DNA of 64,000 nucleotides from positions 1,178,001-1,242,000 of the forward strand of contig NZ_CP134400.1 of the NCBI RefSeq assembly GCF_002968285.2, given 5' to 3'. Positions within the stretch are counted from its first letter, which is position 1, and each line of letters begins with the position of its first letter. This stretch comes from Mycobacterium sp. ITM-2016-00318 (GTDB lineage: Bacteria > Actinomycetota > Actinomycetes > Mycobacteriales > Mycobacteriaceae). Positions 17,617 to 25,718 of the stretch are shown here, in pieces. Both the position numbers and the translations under genes were made by a program. A model generated the notes under the pieces. It was not told the origin of the DNA. It worked only from the letters and a program-made list of their open reading frames with translations, and did not search any database.

Positions 17617-19242
17617 GTGCCATTCACTGTCGTCGACTACGTCTTGACCCGGTTGAAGGAGCAGGGTGTCACACACCTCTTCGGTGTCCCTGCGCTGTAC
17701 TGCGCCGCGCTTTTCGATGCGGCACCGACTCATGGCATCACTCCTGTCGTCACGGCCAGTGATCTCGAAGCCGGTTATGCCGCAGACGGATACGCGCGCA
17801 CCAAGGGGTTGGCGGTCGTCGCGGTCGCCAATGGTGTCGGCACGCTGAGCCTCATCAACGCCGTCGCGGGCGCCTATGTCGAGCGCAGTCCGATCATCGT
17901 CATCAACGGAGGACCCACGGCGGGACATCTGGCTGATCTGGCGCAGCGGGATGTCGTGTACTCGCATTCGACCGGGCGCGCCAACATCGAACTCGACGCC
18001 TTCGCTCTTGTCACCGCCAAGTCGGTGCGGGCGGCGACCAGAGAAGCGGTGCCTTCCGCCGTCGACTCCGCGATCTCTGCGGCGCTGACCTCGAAGCGGC
18101 CCGTATATCTCGAAATCGCCATGGATCTGTGGCGGCAGACCTGTGACAACCCCGGTGCGCCGCTGACGTCGAACGTTGCTGCTGTTGGTAGCGAGACACA
18201 GCTTGCCGCAACGATTGTCAACCTGATTCGCGGCGCGCAGAAGCCGGTGATCCTGATCGGCACCGAGGTCGCGCGCTACGGTCTTGCCGATGCGGCCGCG
18301 GATCTGATCGCCAAGCTGGGCGTCCGGTGGGCAAGCGACATGCTCTCGAAATCAACGCTGGCCGAGAAGGGTGCGGGCTGGATAGGCGTCTACGATCCGC
18401 CGTATGTGCCGCAGGTGATCCGGACGCAGGTCGAATCGACCGACCTGCTCGTGACGCTCGGATGCGTGTTTCCCAACAGTTTCGCGCCGCTGGTCACCCA
18501 GAAGTTCAACAGCATGGTCGCCGTCTACGACGGCAAGGTGCGGGTAGGAAACCAGCCCAAGCAGAGCGCCGAAATCCGTGCGCTGGTGGCGGCGATGGCC
18601 AACAAGGCGGCCGAACAGCCGCCAGCGACTGTTCCCGCCGGTGCAGTGCCGGCGGCCCCTCCCGCAGCCGCGGGCACATTGACCTACAAGCAGGTCTTCC
18701 AGCGCGTCGGCGTCGCCCTGGACGAAACGCTGATCACCATCCCTGACACGTTTCTCGGCACATACTCGGCGGCGAACCTGCCGGTCGAGGGCAAGGACGC
18801 GTTCCTGTGCGACGCGGTATGGGCGTCGATCGGGCACTCCGTCGCCGCTGCCGTCGGCGCGTCATTCGGATCGACCAGACGTCCACTCGTGCTCTGCGGC
18901 GACGGGGGCTTCCAGATGACGGCGCAGGCGTTGTCACCGATGGCGCGATACGGCCGCAATCCCATCGTCGTGCTGATCGTCAACGGCATTTACGGCTTCG
19001 AACAGTTCCTGTTGGATCGGACCTACTTCAACACGAACAGCAACACGCCTGCCCGACCCTATGCGGTCATCGGACAATGGGACTTCGCCACGTTCGCCAA
19101 CAGCGTGGGCGTGCAGTTCGCGAAGGTCGTCGACACCGCGGCTGCGCTGGACTCCGAACTCGCTGCCGCCAAGGCCCATCCGGGGCCATGCTTGATCGTC
19201 GCGCAGGTGCCGCCACGCGGGCTACCCACCGAGATGGAATGA
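17617..19242 (+). CDS. Thiamine-diphosphate-dependent 2-oxo-acid decarboxylase-like enzyme
   Basis: The roughly 541-residue protein has the three-domain layout of the pyruvate/indolepyruvate decarboxylase superfamily. The N-terminal pyrimidine-binding domain has catalytic-type Glu in TASDLEAGYAADGYAR. A central domain spans about 195-340. The C-terminal domain carries the diphosphate motif GDGGFQMTAQALSPMARYG, ending near VNGIYGFEQ. GTG 17617 has GAGG eight bases upstream; GTG 17608 is an alternative adding three residues. Placement right after a D-amino-acid oxidase-like gene suggests sequential D-amino acid to oxo acid to aldehyde conversion. Substrate is not predictable; benzoylformate, phenylpyruvate and indolepyruvate types are all possible. 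Confidence 0.75.
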   Translation: MPFTVVDYVLTRLKEQGVTHLFGVPALYCAALFDAAPTHGITPVVTASDLEAGYAADGYARTKGLAVVAVANGVGTLSLINAVAGAYVERSPIIVINGGPTAGHLADLAQRDVVYSHSTGRANIELDAFALVTAKSVRAATREAVPSAVDSAISAALTSKRPVYLEIAMDLWRQTCDNPGAPLTSNVAAVGSETQLAATIVNLIRGAQKPVILIGTEVARYGLADAAADLIAKLGVRWASDMLSKSTLAEKGAGWIGVYDPPYVPQVIRTQVESTDLLVTLGCVFPNSFAPLVTQKFNSMVAVYDGKVRVGNQPKQSAEIRALVAAMANKAAEQPPATVPAGAVPAAPPAAAGTLTYKQVFQRVGVALDETLITIPDTFLGTYSAANLPVEGKDAFLCDAVWASIGHSVAAAVGASFGSTRRPLVLCGDGGFQMTAQALSPMARYGRNPIVVLIVNGIYGFEQFLLDRTYFNTNSNTPARPYAVIGQWDFATFANSVGVQFAKVVDTAAALDSELAAAKAHPGPCLIVAQVPPRGLPTEME

Positions 19243-20283
19243 CTACGGCAGCAGCGCCTGGAGTTCCTCGACGAAGCGGACCGACTCGCGGCGGTCGCCG
19301 GTCAGCGGATGCACCAGCAGCGTGGTGACGCCTGCCTCCGCATAAGCAGCGACGCGTTCCTTGACGAAACCCCTTGGCCCGATCAGTGATACGTGCCGCA
19401 CCAAGTCATCGGGCACGGCGTCGATGGCCTCCGCCTTCTTGCCGGACAGATAGAGATCCTGAATGTGGTCAGCCACGTCGCCGAAGCCGTAGCGGGTCGC
19501 GAGATTGTGGTAGAAGTTCCTGCCGCGAGCGCCCATCCCGCCGATGTAGAGCGCGAGTTGCGGTTTGGCCCAAGCCAACCGGTCTTCGGCATCGTCGCCG
19601 ATGGCCAGGGGCGCGCTGACCATGACGTCGAGCGGCCCGAGCTCCTGGTCGCGCTTGGCCATTCCCGCGCGCAGTGCGTCGCCCCAGGCGTCGTCGGCCT
19701 TCTCGGGATAGAAGAACACCGGCTGCCAGCCCTCGGCGATCTCGGCCGTCAGTTCGACGTTCTTCGGGCCGAGCGAAGCGATCGTGATCGGAATACGTTC
19801 GCGGACAGGATGATTGATCAGGTGTAGCGACTTGCCAAGTCCGGTGCCCTGATCGTGGGGCAGCGGTATCTGGTAGTGCTTGCCGTCGAACTGCACGTTC
19901 TCACGGCGCCACACCTGCCTGCAGATCTCCACGACCTCACGGGTACGGCCCAGCGGAGCATCGAACGGAACCCCGTGGAAGCCCTCCATCACCTGCGGGC
20001 CCGACGTGCCGATGCCCAGCCGGAACCGGCCATCGGACACATAGTCCAGACCCGCGGCCGTCATCGCCAGCAGCGACGGGGTGCGGATGTAGATCGGGAC
20101 GACACCGGAGCCGAGCTCGATTCGCGATGTCTTGGCCGCCAGGAAGCCGAGTTGGCTGATCGCGTCGAACGAGTACGCCTCGGCCACGAGCGCGATGTCG
20201 ACGCCGACCTTCTCCAGCTCGACGACCTCGTCGACGGCCTCGAGGAAACCGCCGGCGTAGTTGAGGAAGATTCCTGTCCGCAT
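19243..20283 (-). CDS. LLM-class (F420-dependent type) oxidoreductase
   Basis: The 346-residue TIM-barrel protein belongs to the luciferase-like monooxygenase class, mycobacterial members of which usually use coenzyme F420. Diagnostic stretches are GVDIALVAEAYSFDAISQLGF, RIELGSGVVPIYIRTP, RFRLGIGTSGPQV and GVTTLLVHPL. The ATG at 20283 is preferred; an upstream TTG would add five residues. Its stop abuts the convergent decarboxylase gene directly, with no gap. A palindromic site sits about 25 bp upstream. The substrate cannot be read from sequence. Confidence 0.85.
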   Translation of the reverse strand: MRTGIFLNYAGGFLEAVDEVVELEKVGVDIALVAEAYSFDAISQLGFLAAKTSRIELGSGVVPIYIRTPSLLAMTAAGLDYVSDGRFRLGIGTSGPQVMEGFHGVPFDAPLGRTREVVEICRQVWRRENVQFDGKHYQIPLPHDQGTGLGKSLHLINHPVRERIPITIASLGPKNVELTAEIAEGWQPVFFYPEKADDAWGDALRAGMAKRDQELGPLDVMVSAPLAIGDDAEDRLAWAKPQLALYIGGMGARGRNFYHNLATRYGFGDVADHIQDLYLSGKKAEAIDAVPDDLVRHVSLIGPRGFVKERVAAYAEAGVTTLLVHPLTGDRRESVRFVEELQALLP

Positions 20284-20307
20284 GGAGGCCACCCACAAGT
20301 TATATAC

Positions 20308-20319
20308 CCAACCGGTTGG
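20308..20319. promoter_or_regulatory. Palindromic operator candidate upstream of the LLM gene
   Basis: CCAACCGGTTGG is a perfect 12-bp palindrome within a longer CCAACC-rich stretch, 25 bp before the LLM start. On the minus strand a TAACTT -10 element (20302 down to 20297) lies just downstream. This is the arrangement expected of a TetR-type repressor site. No regulator gene is adjacent. Confidence 0.45.
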
Positions 20320-20329
20320 TTGGGACTAA

Positions 20330-21175
20330 TCAGGGCTTCAGCAGCGCGACGACCTTGTTTTCCAGGTCAACGGGGTCGTCTGCGAACGGATCCATCGTCG
20401 CGGCCTTCGGCAGGTCCACCTCGGGATCGGCGAAGTCGCGATAGGTCTTGTCGCCGGTGAGCTGGTTCAGCAGGAAGCCGGTCATCAACGCCCGCACCAT
20501 CTTCTGCGTGCTTCTGTCGGCGCCCGGCAGGCCGACCACCCGGGCCAGCCGGCGCCCCTCGACCAAGCCGCCGGCTTTAGCCTTCGGAATCGCCCGCAGC
20601 GTCGCGGCATCCCATTCCCGCGCCAGCTCGACTGCGTTGGATCGCAACGTCATCGGATCGCCTGGGTCGGTGAGAATGAGCCCGGGCACGGTCAACGACG
20701 TCGCAGCCTCCTCGGCGCGCGGTGTTGTGACCGTCGGGAATGCCGCGACCACAGCCTTCGGCTTGACCGGCATCCCCGCGGCGGCGAACACCGCCGTCGA
20801 CGCGCCGAAGCCGTGGCCGACGATTCCGAGCTTGTCCGGATGCACGCTGATCGTCCCGTCGCCCAGCCGGACCCCTGCGATGATGTCCAGCGTGGTGCCG
20901 AGGTCGAATGCCAGGTTCAGTACCGACGGCGCGATGCCCGTCTCGGTGTCCGGCGCCGCTGCGACTATGCCCCAGGACGCCAAATGTTCGAGCGTCCCGG
21001 TGTAGCGCTGCGCCCCCGTCACCCATTCATGGCCGAAGGCGACGCCGGGCAGGTTCAACCCGGACTCCGGGGTGTAGACCACACCGGGCAGACCTGCAAA
21101 GGACAGGTCGCCACGCAGCACACGATGCGGACCGCGGCGCTTCAAAGCGGCGAAAAGCTTCTTCGTGGCGGCCAT
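20330..21175 (-). CDS. Dienelactone-hydrolase-like alpha/beta-fold protein lacking the nucleophilic Ser
   Basis: The frame opens at 21514, but the credible start is the ATG at 21175, next to the divergent gene, giving 281 residues. The alpha/beta hydrolase fold is clear (LPGVVYTPE, GIVAAAPDTETG, DKLGIVGHGFGAS, PGLILTDPGDPM). At the nucleophile elbow the motif is G120-H-G122-F-G, with Gly where the family has Ser or Cys. I checked the codons (GGC CAC GGC TTC GGC). The protein may be a non-catalytic member or use another residue. It precedes the LLM gene by 46 bp on the same strand. Confidence 0.72.
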   Translation of the reverse strand: MAATKKLFAALKRRGPHRVLRGDLSFAGLPGVVYTPESGLNLPGVAFGHEWVTGAQRYTGTLEHLASWGIVAAAPDTETGIAPSVLNLAFDLGTTLDIIAGVRLGDGTISVHPDKLGIVGHGFGASTAVFAAAGMPVKPKAVVAAFPTVTTPRAEEAATSLTVPGLILTDPGDPMTLRSNAVELAREWDAATLRAIPKAKAGGLVEGRRLARVVGLPGADRSTQKMVRALMTGFLLNQLTGDKTYRDFADPEVDLPKAATMDPFADDPVDLENKVVALLKP

Positions 21176-21223
21176 CTGTCGACCGTAGCCCACCGCCGAT
21201 GCGCAGAGGCTAGGGTCCTTGCC

Positions 21224-21847
21224 GTGAAGCTGCGCTGGCCCGATGCGGTGTTTCTGTTCGTGGTCGGAGCGGTGGCGTCGCTGATCGGCGACCACAGCCA
21301 CGTCGCCACCGGCACCACCGAATACCTCTCCGACGCGGTGCCGTTCGTGTGGAGCAGCCCCGTCTGGTTTCCGCTGCTCGTCGCCCTCGCGACCGTCTCG
21401 GTCGCCGAGTTGCGGCTGCACATGCCCGGCCTGCGGACAGCTGTCAGTGCCCGACAGGGCCTGGCGGGCGTGGCCGCCGTCGTCGGTATCTACGTCACCA
21501 CCGCGCTGGTGCACACGGCACCATCGGTGCCTGCCAACGTCCTCATCTATGCGCTCGCTGTCCTCACCTGGTGCGTGCTCGGCGATCGGTGCGGCGCGAT
21601 CTGCGGCGTGCTCGCCGCTGTGGTGGGGCCGGTGGTCGAGGCTGTCATCGCCGCGGCAGGACTGGCGCGCTACGCCGACGACTCGGACGCGCTGTTCGGT
21701 GTCCCGCCGTGGCTGCCCGCGCTGTACTTCACGTTCGGAGTCGTCGTGGCGATGCTGGCCAAAATCGCCTCATCGAGACACACCACACGCGCATTCAGCG
21801 GCCCAGTGGGCGGTGACAATTCGCTCGATGTCAACGATCCGGCGTAA
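21224..21847 (+). CDS. Small integral membrane protein, unknown function
   Basis: The 207-residue product, from GTG 21224, shows about six hydrophobic helices (AVFLFVVGAVASLIG, SPVWFPLLVALATVSVAE, GVAAVVGIYVTTALV, ANVLIYALAVLTWCVLG, ICGVLAAVVGPVVEAVIAAAG, PALYFTFGVVVAMLAKIAS) and a short polar tail. The open frame extends upstream to 20813, but that part is the shadow of the divergent hydrolase. TAGGGT at 21211-21216 places transcription within a base of the GTG, so the mRNA is probably nearly leaderless. No family is recognised with certainty. Confidence 0.72.
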   Translation: MKLRWPDAVFLFVVGAVASLIGDHSHVATGTTEYLSDAVPFVWSSPVWFPLLVALATVSVAELRLHMPGLRTAVSARQGLAGVAAVVGIYVTTALVHTAPSVPANVLIYALAVLTWCVLGDRCGAICGVLAAVVGPVVEAVIAAAGLARYADDSDALFGVPPWLPALYFTFGVVVAMLAKIASSRHTTRAFSGPVGGDNSLDVNDPA

Positions 21848-21914
21848 ATTGCACTGTACACCGACTTCTTTGCGGAGATGATGTTAGCTGAATAGTCGTC
21901 TACGCTTATTGCCT

Positions 21915-23783
21915 ATGTGTGGAATCGTCGGCTACGTCGGCACGCGGGACGCGCGCGGAGTCGTCGTCGATGCGTTGCGCCGAATGGAGTACCGCGGATA
22001 CGACTCCTCCGGCATCGCGCTGATCGACGGTGCGGGCGGACTGACGGTCCGGCGCCGTGCGGGTCGACTGGCCAACCTCGAGGCCGCGTTGGCCGAAACC
22101 GACGCTGCCGACCTCGCAGGCAGCACCGGCCTCGGCCACACCCGCTGGGCCACCCACGGCAGGCCGACCGACCGCAACGCCCACCCGCATCAGGACGCCT
22201 CGGGCAAGATCGCGGTCGTCCACAACGGCATCATCGAGAACTACGCCGGGCTGCGCCAAGAGCTGGAGGCGACCGGCGTCGAGTTCGCGAGCGACACCGA
22301 CACCGAGGTCGCCGTGCACCTGGTTTCGTGGCAGTACCACCACGGTCGCACGGCAGGAGACTTCGTCGCCTCGGTGATGACCGTCCTGCCGCGGTTGGAG
22401 GGTCATTTCACGCTGGTGTTCGCCAGCGCTGACGATCCCGACACCATCGTGGCCGCGCGGCGCTCGACCCCGTTGGTGGTCGGCGTCGGCGACGGCGAGA
22501 TGTTCCTCGGCTCCGACGTCGCGGCCTTCATCGAGCACACCCGCGACGCGGTCGAACTCGGCCAGGACCAGGCCGTGGTGCTTACCCGCGACGGCTACAC
22601 GATCACCGACTTCCACGGCAACGACGAGGCCGCCAACGCCCGCGAGTTCCACATCGACTGGGACCTCTCGGCCGCGGAGAAGGGCGGCTATGAGTACTTC
22701 ATGCTCAAGGAGATCGCCGAGCAGCCCGCCGCGGTGTCCGACACCCTGCTGGGGCACTTCGTCGACGGCCGCATCGTGCTCGACGAGCAGCGGCTGTCCA
22801 ACCAGGAGCTGCGCGACATCGACAAGGTCTTCATCGTCGCGTGCGGCACCGCCTATCACTCCGGCATGCTGGCCAAGTACGCCATCGAGCACTGGACGAG
22901 GTTGCCCGTCGAGGTCGAACTCGCCAGCGAGTTCCGCTACCGGGACCCCGTGTTGGACCGCAGCACGCTGGTGATCGCGATCTCGCAATCCGGCGAGACC
23001 GCCGACACGTTGGAAGCGGTGCGGCACGCCAAGGAGCAGAAGGCCAAGGTGCTGGCGATCTGCAACACCAACGGCAGCCAGATCCCGCGCGAATGCGATG
23101 CCGTGCTCTACACGCGCGCCGGGCCGGAGATCGGCGTCGCCTCGACGAAGACGTTCCTGGCGCAGATCGCCGCCAATTACCTCGTCGGACTGGCGCTCGC
23201 GCAGGCCCGCGGCACCAAGTACCCCGACGAGGTCGAGCGCGAATACCGCGAACTCGAGGCGATGCCCGAGCTGGTGAAGCGGGTGCTCGCCACCGTCGAG
23301 CCCGTCAACGCGCTTGCCCACCGGTTCGCGAAGTCGCAGACCGTGCTGTTCGTCGGCCGCCACGTCGGCTATCCCGTCGCGCTCGAGGGTGCGTTGAAGC
23401 TGAAGGAACTGGCGTACATGCACGCCGAGGGCTTCGCGGCGGGTGAACTCAAGCACGGGCCGATCGCGCTGATCGAGGACAACCTGCCGGTCATCGTGGT
23501 GATGCCGTCGCCGAAGGGTTCGGCGACGCTGCACGCCAAGATGCTGTCGAACATCCGCGAGATCCAGGCCCGCGGTGCGCTGACCATCGTGATCGCCGAA
23601 GAAGGCGACGACACTGTGCGGCCGTACGCCGATCACCTGATCGAGATACCGGCGGTGTCGACGCTCTTTCAGCCGCTGCTGTCGACGATCCCGCTGCAGG
23701 TGTTCGCCGCAGGGGTCGCGCAGGCCCGAGGCTACGACGTCGACAAGCCGCGCAACCTGGCGAAGTCGGTCACCGTCGAGTAG
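21915..23783 (+). CDS. glmS: Glutamine-fructose-6-phosphate aminotransferase (isomerizing)
   Basis: GlmS makes glucosamine-6-phosphate from fructose-6-phosphate and glutamine, the first committed step to UDP-GlcNAc. The start must be the ATG at 21915 because the following Cys (MCGIVGYVG) becomes the N-terminal nucleophile of the glutaminase domain. Residues 1-240 are that domain (GLGHTRWATHG, HNGIIENY). Two SIS domains follow (about 300-440 and 470-600; SQSGETADTLEA, STKTFLAQI). The invariant tail is PRNLAKSVTVE. Length (622) is standard. A TACGCT element at 21901-21906 predicts a very short leader. I see no glmS ribozyme. Confidence 0.97.
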   Translation: MCGIVGYVGTRDARGVVVDALRRMEYRGYDSSGIALIDGAGGLTVRRRAGRLANLEAALAETDAADLAGSTGLGHTRWATHGRPTDRNAHPHQDASGKIAVVHNGIIENYAGLRQELEATGVEFASDTDTEVAVHLVSWQYHHGRTAGDFVASVMTVLPRLEGHFTLVFASADDPDTIVAARRSTPLVVGVGDGEMFLGSDVAAFIEHTRDAVELGQDQAVVLTRDGYTITDFHGNDEAANAREFHIDWDLSAAEKGGYEYFMLKEIAEQPAAVSDTLLGHFVDGRIVLDEQRLSNQELRDIDKVFIVACGTAYHSGMLAKYAIEHWTRLPVEVELASEFRYRDPVLDRSTLVIAISQSGETADTLEAVRHAKEQKAKVLAICNTNGSQIPRECDAVLYTRAGPEIGVASTKTFLAQIAANYLVGLALAQARGTKYPDEVEREYRELEAMPELVKRVLATVEPVNALAHRFAKSQTVLFVGRHVGYPVALEGALKLKELAYMHAEGFAAGELKHGPIALIEDNLPVIVVMPSPKGSATLHAKMLSNIREIQARGALTIVIAEEGDDTVRPYADHLIEIPAVSTLFQPLLSTIPLQVFAAGVAQARGYDVDKPRNLAKSVTVE

Positions 23784-23867
23784 CTTCTCCGCGGGTGGTC
23801 AGGAACGTGACCATAACGAAAGGACGGCGGCCCGAGCGGCGAATGACAGCCGCGACGGGCGGGCGCC

Positions 23868-23873
23868 TACCAT
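23868..23873 (+). promoter_or_regulatory. -10 element giving a leaderless transcript for the 53-residue ORF
   Basis: TACCAT fits the TANNNT -10 pattern. Its last base is exactly 7 nt before the A of the ATG at 23880, the geometry of mycobacterial leaderless promoters. Confidence 0.5.
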
Positions 23874-23879
23874 GTAGCG

Positions 23880-24041
23880 ATGAGCACGGGTTCCAACGCA
23901 TCGTCCGGCGCCCCGGATACCTCGGAGATCACACCCCACGCATTCCGGGACTTCATTGAGGAGCGCTACACCGAGTGGTCGAACGAGTTCGGCGACAACG
24001 TGCATGTCAGACGCACGATAGCGTTCGATCCGAAGAACTAG
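23880..24041 (+). CDS. Short conserved-looking ORF of 53 residues, function unknown
   Basis: An ATG-to-TAG frame between glmS and the convergent antiporter encodes 53 residues. It begins with a Ser/Gly/Ala-rich tail-like region and continues EITPHAFRDFIEERYTEWSN, with a basic stretch HVRRTIAFD and an end of PKN. The second half looks like an amphipathic helix followed by a strand. Codon use is GC-rich at third positions like true genes here. A TANNNT element placed for leaderless transcription precedes it. No SD, signal peptide or membrane helix is present, and no family is recognised. Confidence 0.55.
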   Translation: MSTGSNASSGAPDTSEITPHAFRDFIEERYTEWSNEFGDNVHVRRTIAFDPKN

Positions 24042-24042
24042 C

Positions 24043-25620
24043 TCATTCGGGCTGACTGCCGCGGCTGTCCAGCCTGCGCAGTACACGGTCGGCGATGGTC
24101 GGGTCTGTTCCCGACTGGGTACGGGCTTCGACGACCGCTTCTCTGGCCGCGGCCAGCATCTCGTCTTTGACCGCATTGACTGTGACCGCGTCCCCGGCGC
24201 GGTCAGCGGTGCGTCGTGCCGAGTCGTCATCGCGCCCGTTCGGCGCGTAGCCGAGTGAATGCCACATCCTGTCGGCGTTCTCCCTGGCCTGCTCGATGAC
24301 GTCGCCGTCGACGTCTTCGGAGTCGCGAAGCTCGTCGAGACGCTGAAAACCCGCGTCTCGGGCGCGATGCAACAGGTTCTGTTCGGCCTCGCGCTGCTCG
24401 CCGTCGGAGGCGCTGACATTGAGCCGTCGCACCAGCCACGGGAGGGTCAGACCCTGTAGGAGCAGGGTCACGCTGATGACGACGAAGGCGACGAAGATCA
24501 GCCGGTCGCGCTCCGGGAAGTTCGGCGGTAGGGCCAGCGCCGCCACCAGCGTCACGACACCCCGCATCCCCGCCCACGACGCCACGGTCATCTCGCGCCA
24601 ACCGACGGGCTCGGCGAGATCGGGCTTACGGCGTCGGCGTGCCTTCTCGTCGATGAACGCCACCGGAAAGATCCACGCGAAGCGGACGACGATCACCACT
24701 GCCGTCACGATCGCCGCCTGACCGATCAGCGTGTGCAGCTGACCGTCGACTTCGGCGGCAACGGCGCGCAGTTCCAGGCCGACGAATGCGAAAGCCGCAC
24801 CCGTCACGAGCAATTCGATGATCTCCCACGTGGTTCCCGCCACCAGGCGGGTCTGCGAGGACTCCGCGTCGCCGTACCGGTCCAGCGCAAGGGCGACCGT
24901 GACGACCGCAAGCACACCACTGCCGTGTGCGGCATCGGCCGCGGCATAAGCGGCGAACGGGACGATCAGGATCAGCGCGCTGCCCGCGGGGTGGGCCGGC
25001 AGCTTCTTCACCAGCAAGCGTGTGACAGCAGCCATGACGAACCCGACGGCGATGCCGACCACGACGGCGAGCCCCAGCTGCGCGCCACCGTGCCACGGCG
25101 ACAATGCTCCCGTGAGGGTGGACGCGACCGCGACCTCGTAGAACACCAGAGCCGTCGCGTCGTTGGACAGCCCCTCTCCCTCCAATATCGTGCGCAGCCG
25201 GTGCGGTAGTCCCAGTTTGCGCGCGACGGCAGTGGCGGCGACGGGATCGGGCGGCGCAACCGCAGCGCCGAGCGCAAAAGCGGCGATCAGCGGCAGTCCG
25301 GGCACGAGCGCCTGCAGGGTCAGTCCCACCGCGAAGGCGGTGACCGCCACCAGCGCGACGGCCAGCAGCGCGATCGGCCTGCGATTGTCCAGGAATTCGC
25401 GCCACGACGTTCGCCGGGCGGCGGCGAACAGCAGCGGCGGCAGAACCAGCGGAAGCAGCATTTCAGGATCGACTGCAGGCAACGGCAAACCGGGTACGAA
25501 CGCGAGCACCAGGCCGAACATCAACAGCAGAACGGGGTAGGGGATCGCGATGCGTTCAGCGATTGGAGCGAGCACCACCGTTGCGGCCATCAGCACCAAA
25601 AGCAGCGTCAAGGCAGCCAA
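24043..25620 (-). CDS. Na+/H+ antiporter (CPA1/NhaP type)
   Basis: The roughly 525-residue protein has about twelve membrane helices followed by a soluble C-terminal tail of about 130 residues rich in charged amino acids. CPA1 signatures include PPDPVAATAVARKLGLP, EGEGLSNDATALVFYE (the ND pair of the ion site), SWAGMRGVVTLVAALALP and FVAFVVISVTLLLQGLTLP. The start is uncertain. TTG 25620 lies 10 bases after GGGAG and just before the first helix; longer frames read through the divergent nnrD region and are unlikely. It exchanges protons for sodium or potassium at the cytoplasmic membrane. Its last base is 1 bp from the convergent 53-residue ORF. Confidence 0.88.
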   Translation of the reverse strand: MAALTLLLVLMAATVVLAPIAERIAIPYPVLLLMFGLVLAFVPGLPLPAVDPEMLLPLVLPPLLFAAARRTSWREFLDNRRPIALLAVALVAVTAFAVGLTLQALVPGLPLIAAFALGAAVAPPDPVAATAVARKLGLPHRLRTILEGEGLSNDATALVFYEVAVASTLTGALSPWHGGAQLGLAVVVGIAVGFVMAAVTRLLVKKLPAHPAGSALILIVPFAAYAAADAAHGSGVLAVVTVALALDRYGDAESSQTRLVAGTTWEIIELLVTGAAFAFVGLELRAVAAEVDGQLHTLIGQAAIVTAVVIVVRFAWIFPVAFIDEKARRRRKPDLAEPVGWREMTVASWAGMRGVVTLVAALALPPNFPERDRLIFVAFVVISVTLLLQGLTLPWLVRRLNVSASDGEQREAEQNLLHRARDAGFQRLDELRDSEDVDGDVIEQARENADRMWHSLGYAPNGRDDDSARRTADRAGDAVTVNAVKDEMLAAAREAVVEARTQSGTDPTIADRVLRRLDSRGSQPE

Positions 25621-25718
25621 GCCGCAACATCTCCCATCTCGCAAACCCCGGGTGGACCGACTGGGTGGATTCCCGTTATCGCCGGTCTGAATCCCGCCGG
25701 GATATAACGTGGGAGCTG

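Noticed and set aside
21906..23636. 576-codon minus-strand frame opposite glmS
   Set aside because: Shadow of glmS. The true gene has every catalytic motif, and the mirror frame has none.
25563..25718. N-terminal extension of nnrD from the longer open frame
   Set aside because: It would overlap the divergent antiporter start and adds no conserved sequence. The ATG at 25719 gives the expected 473 residues.
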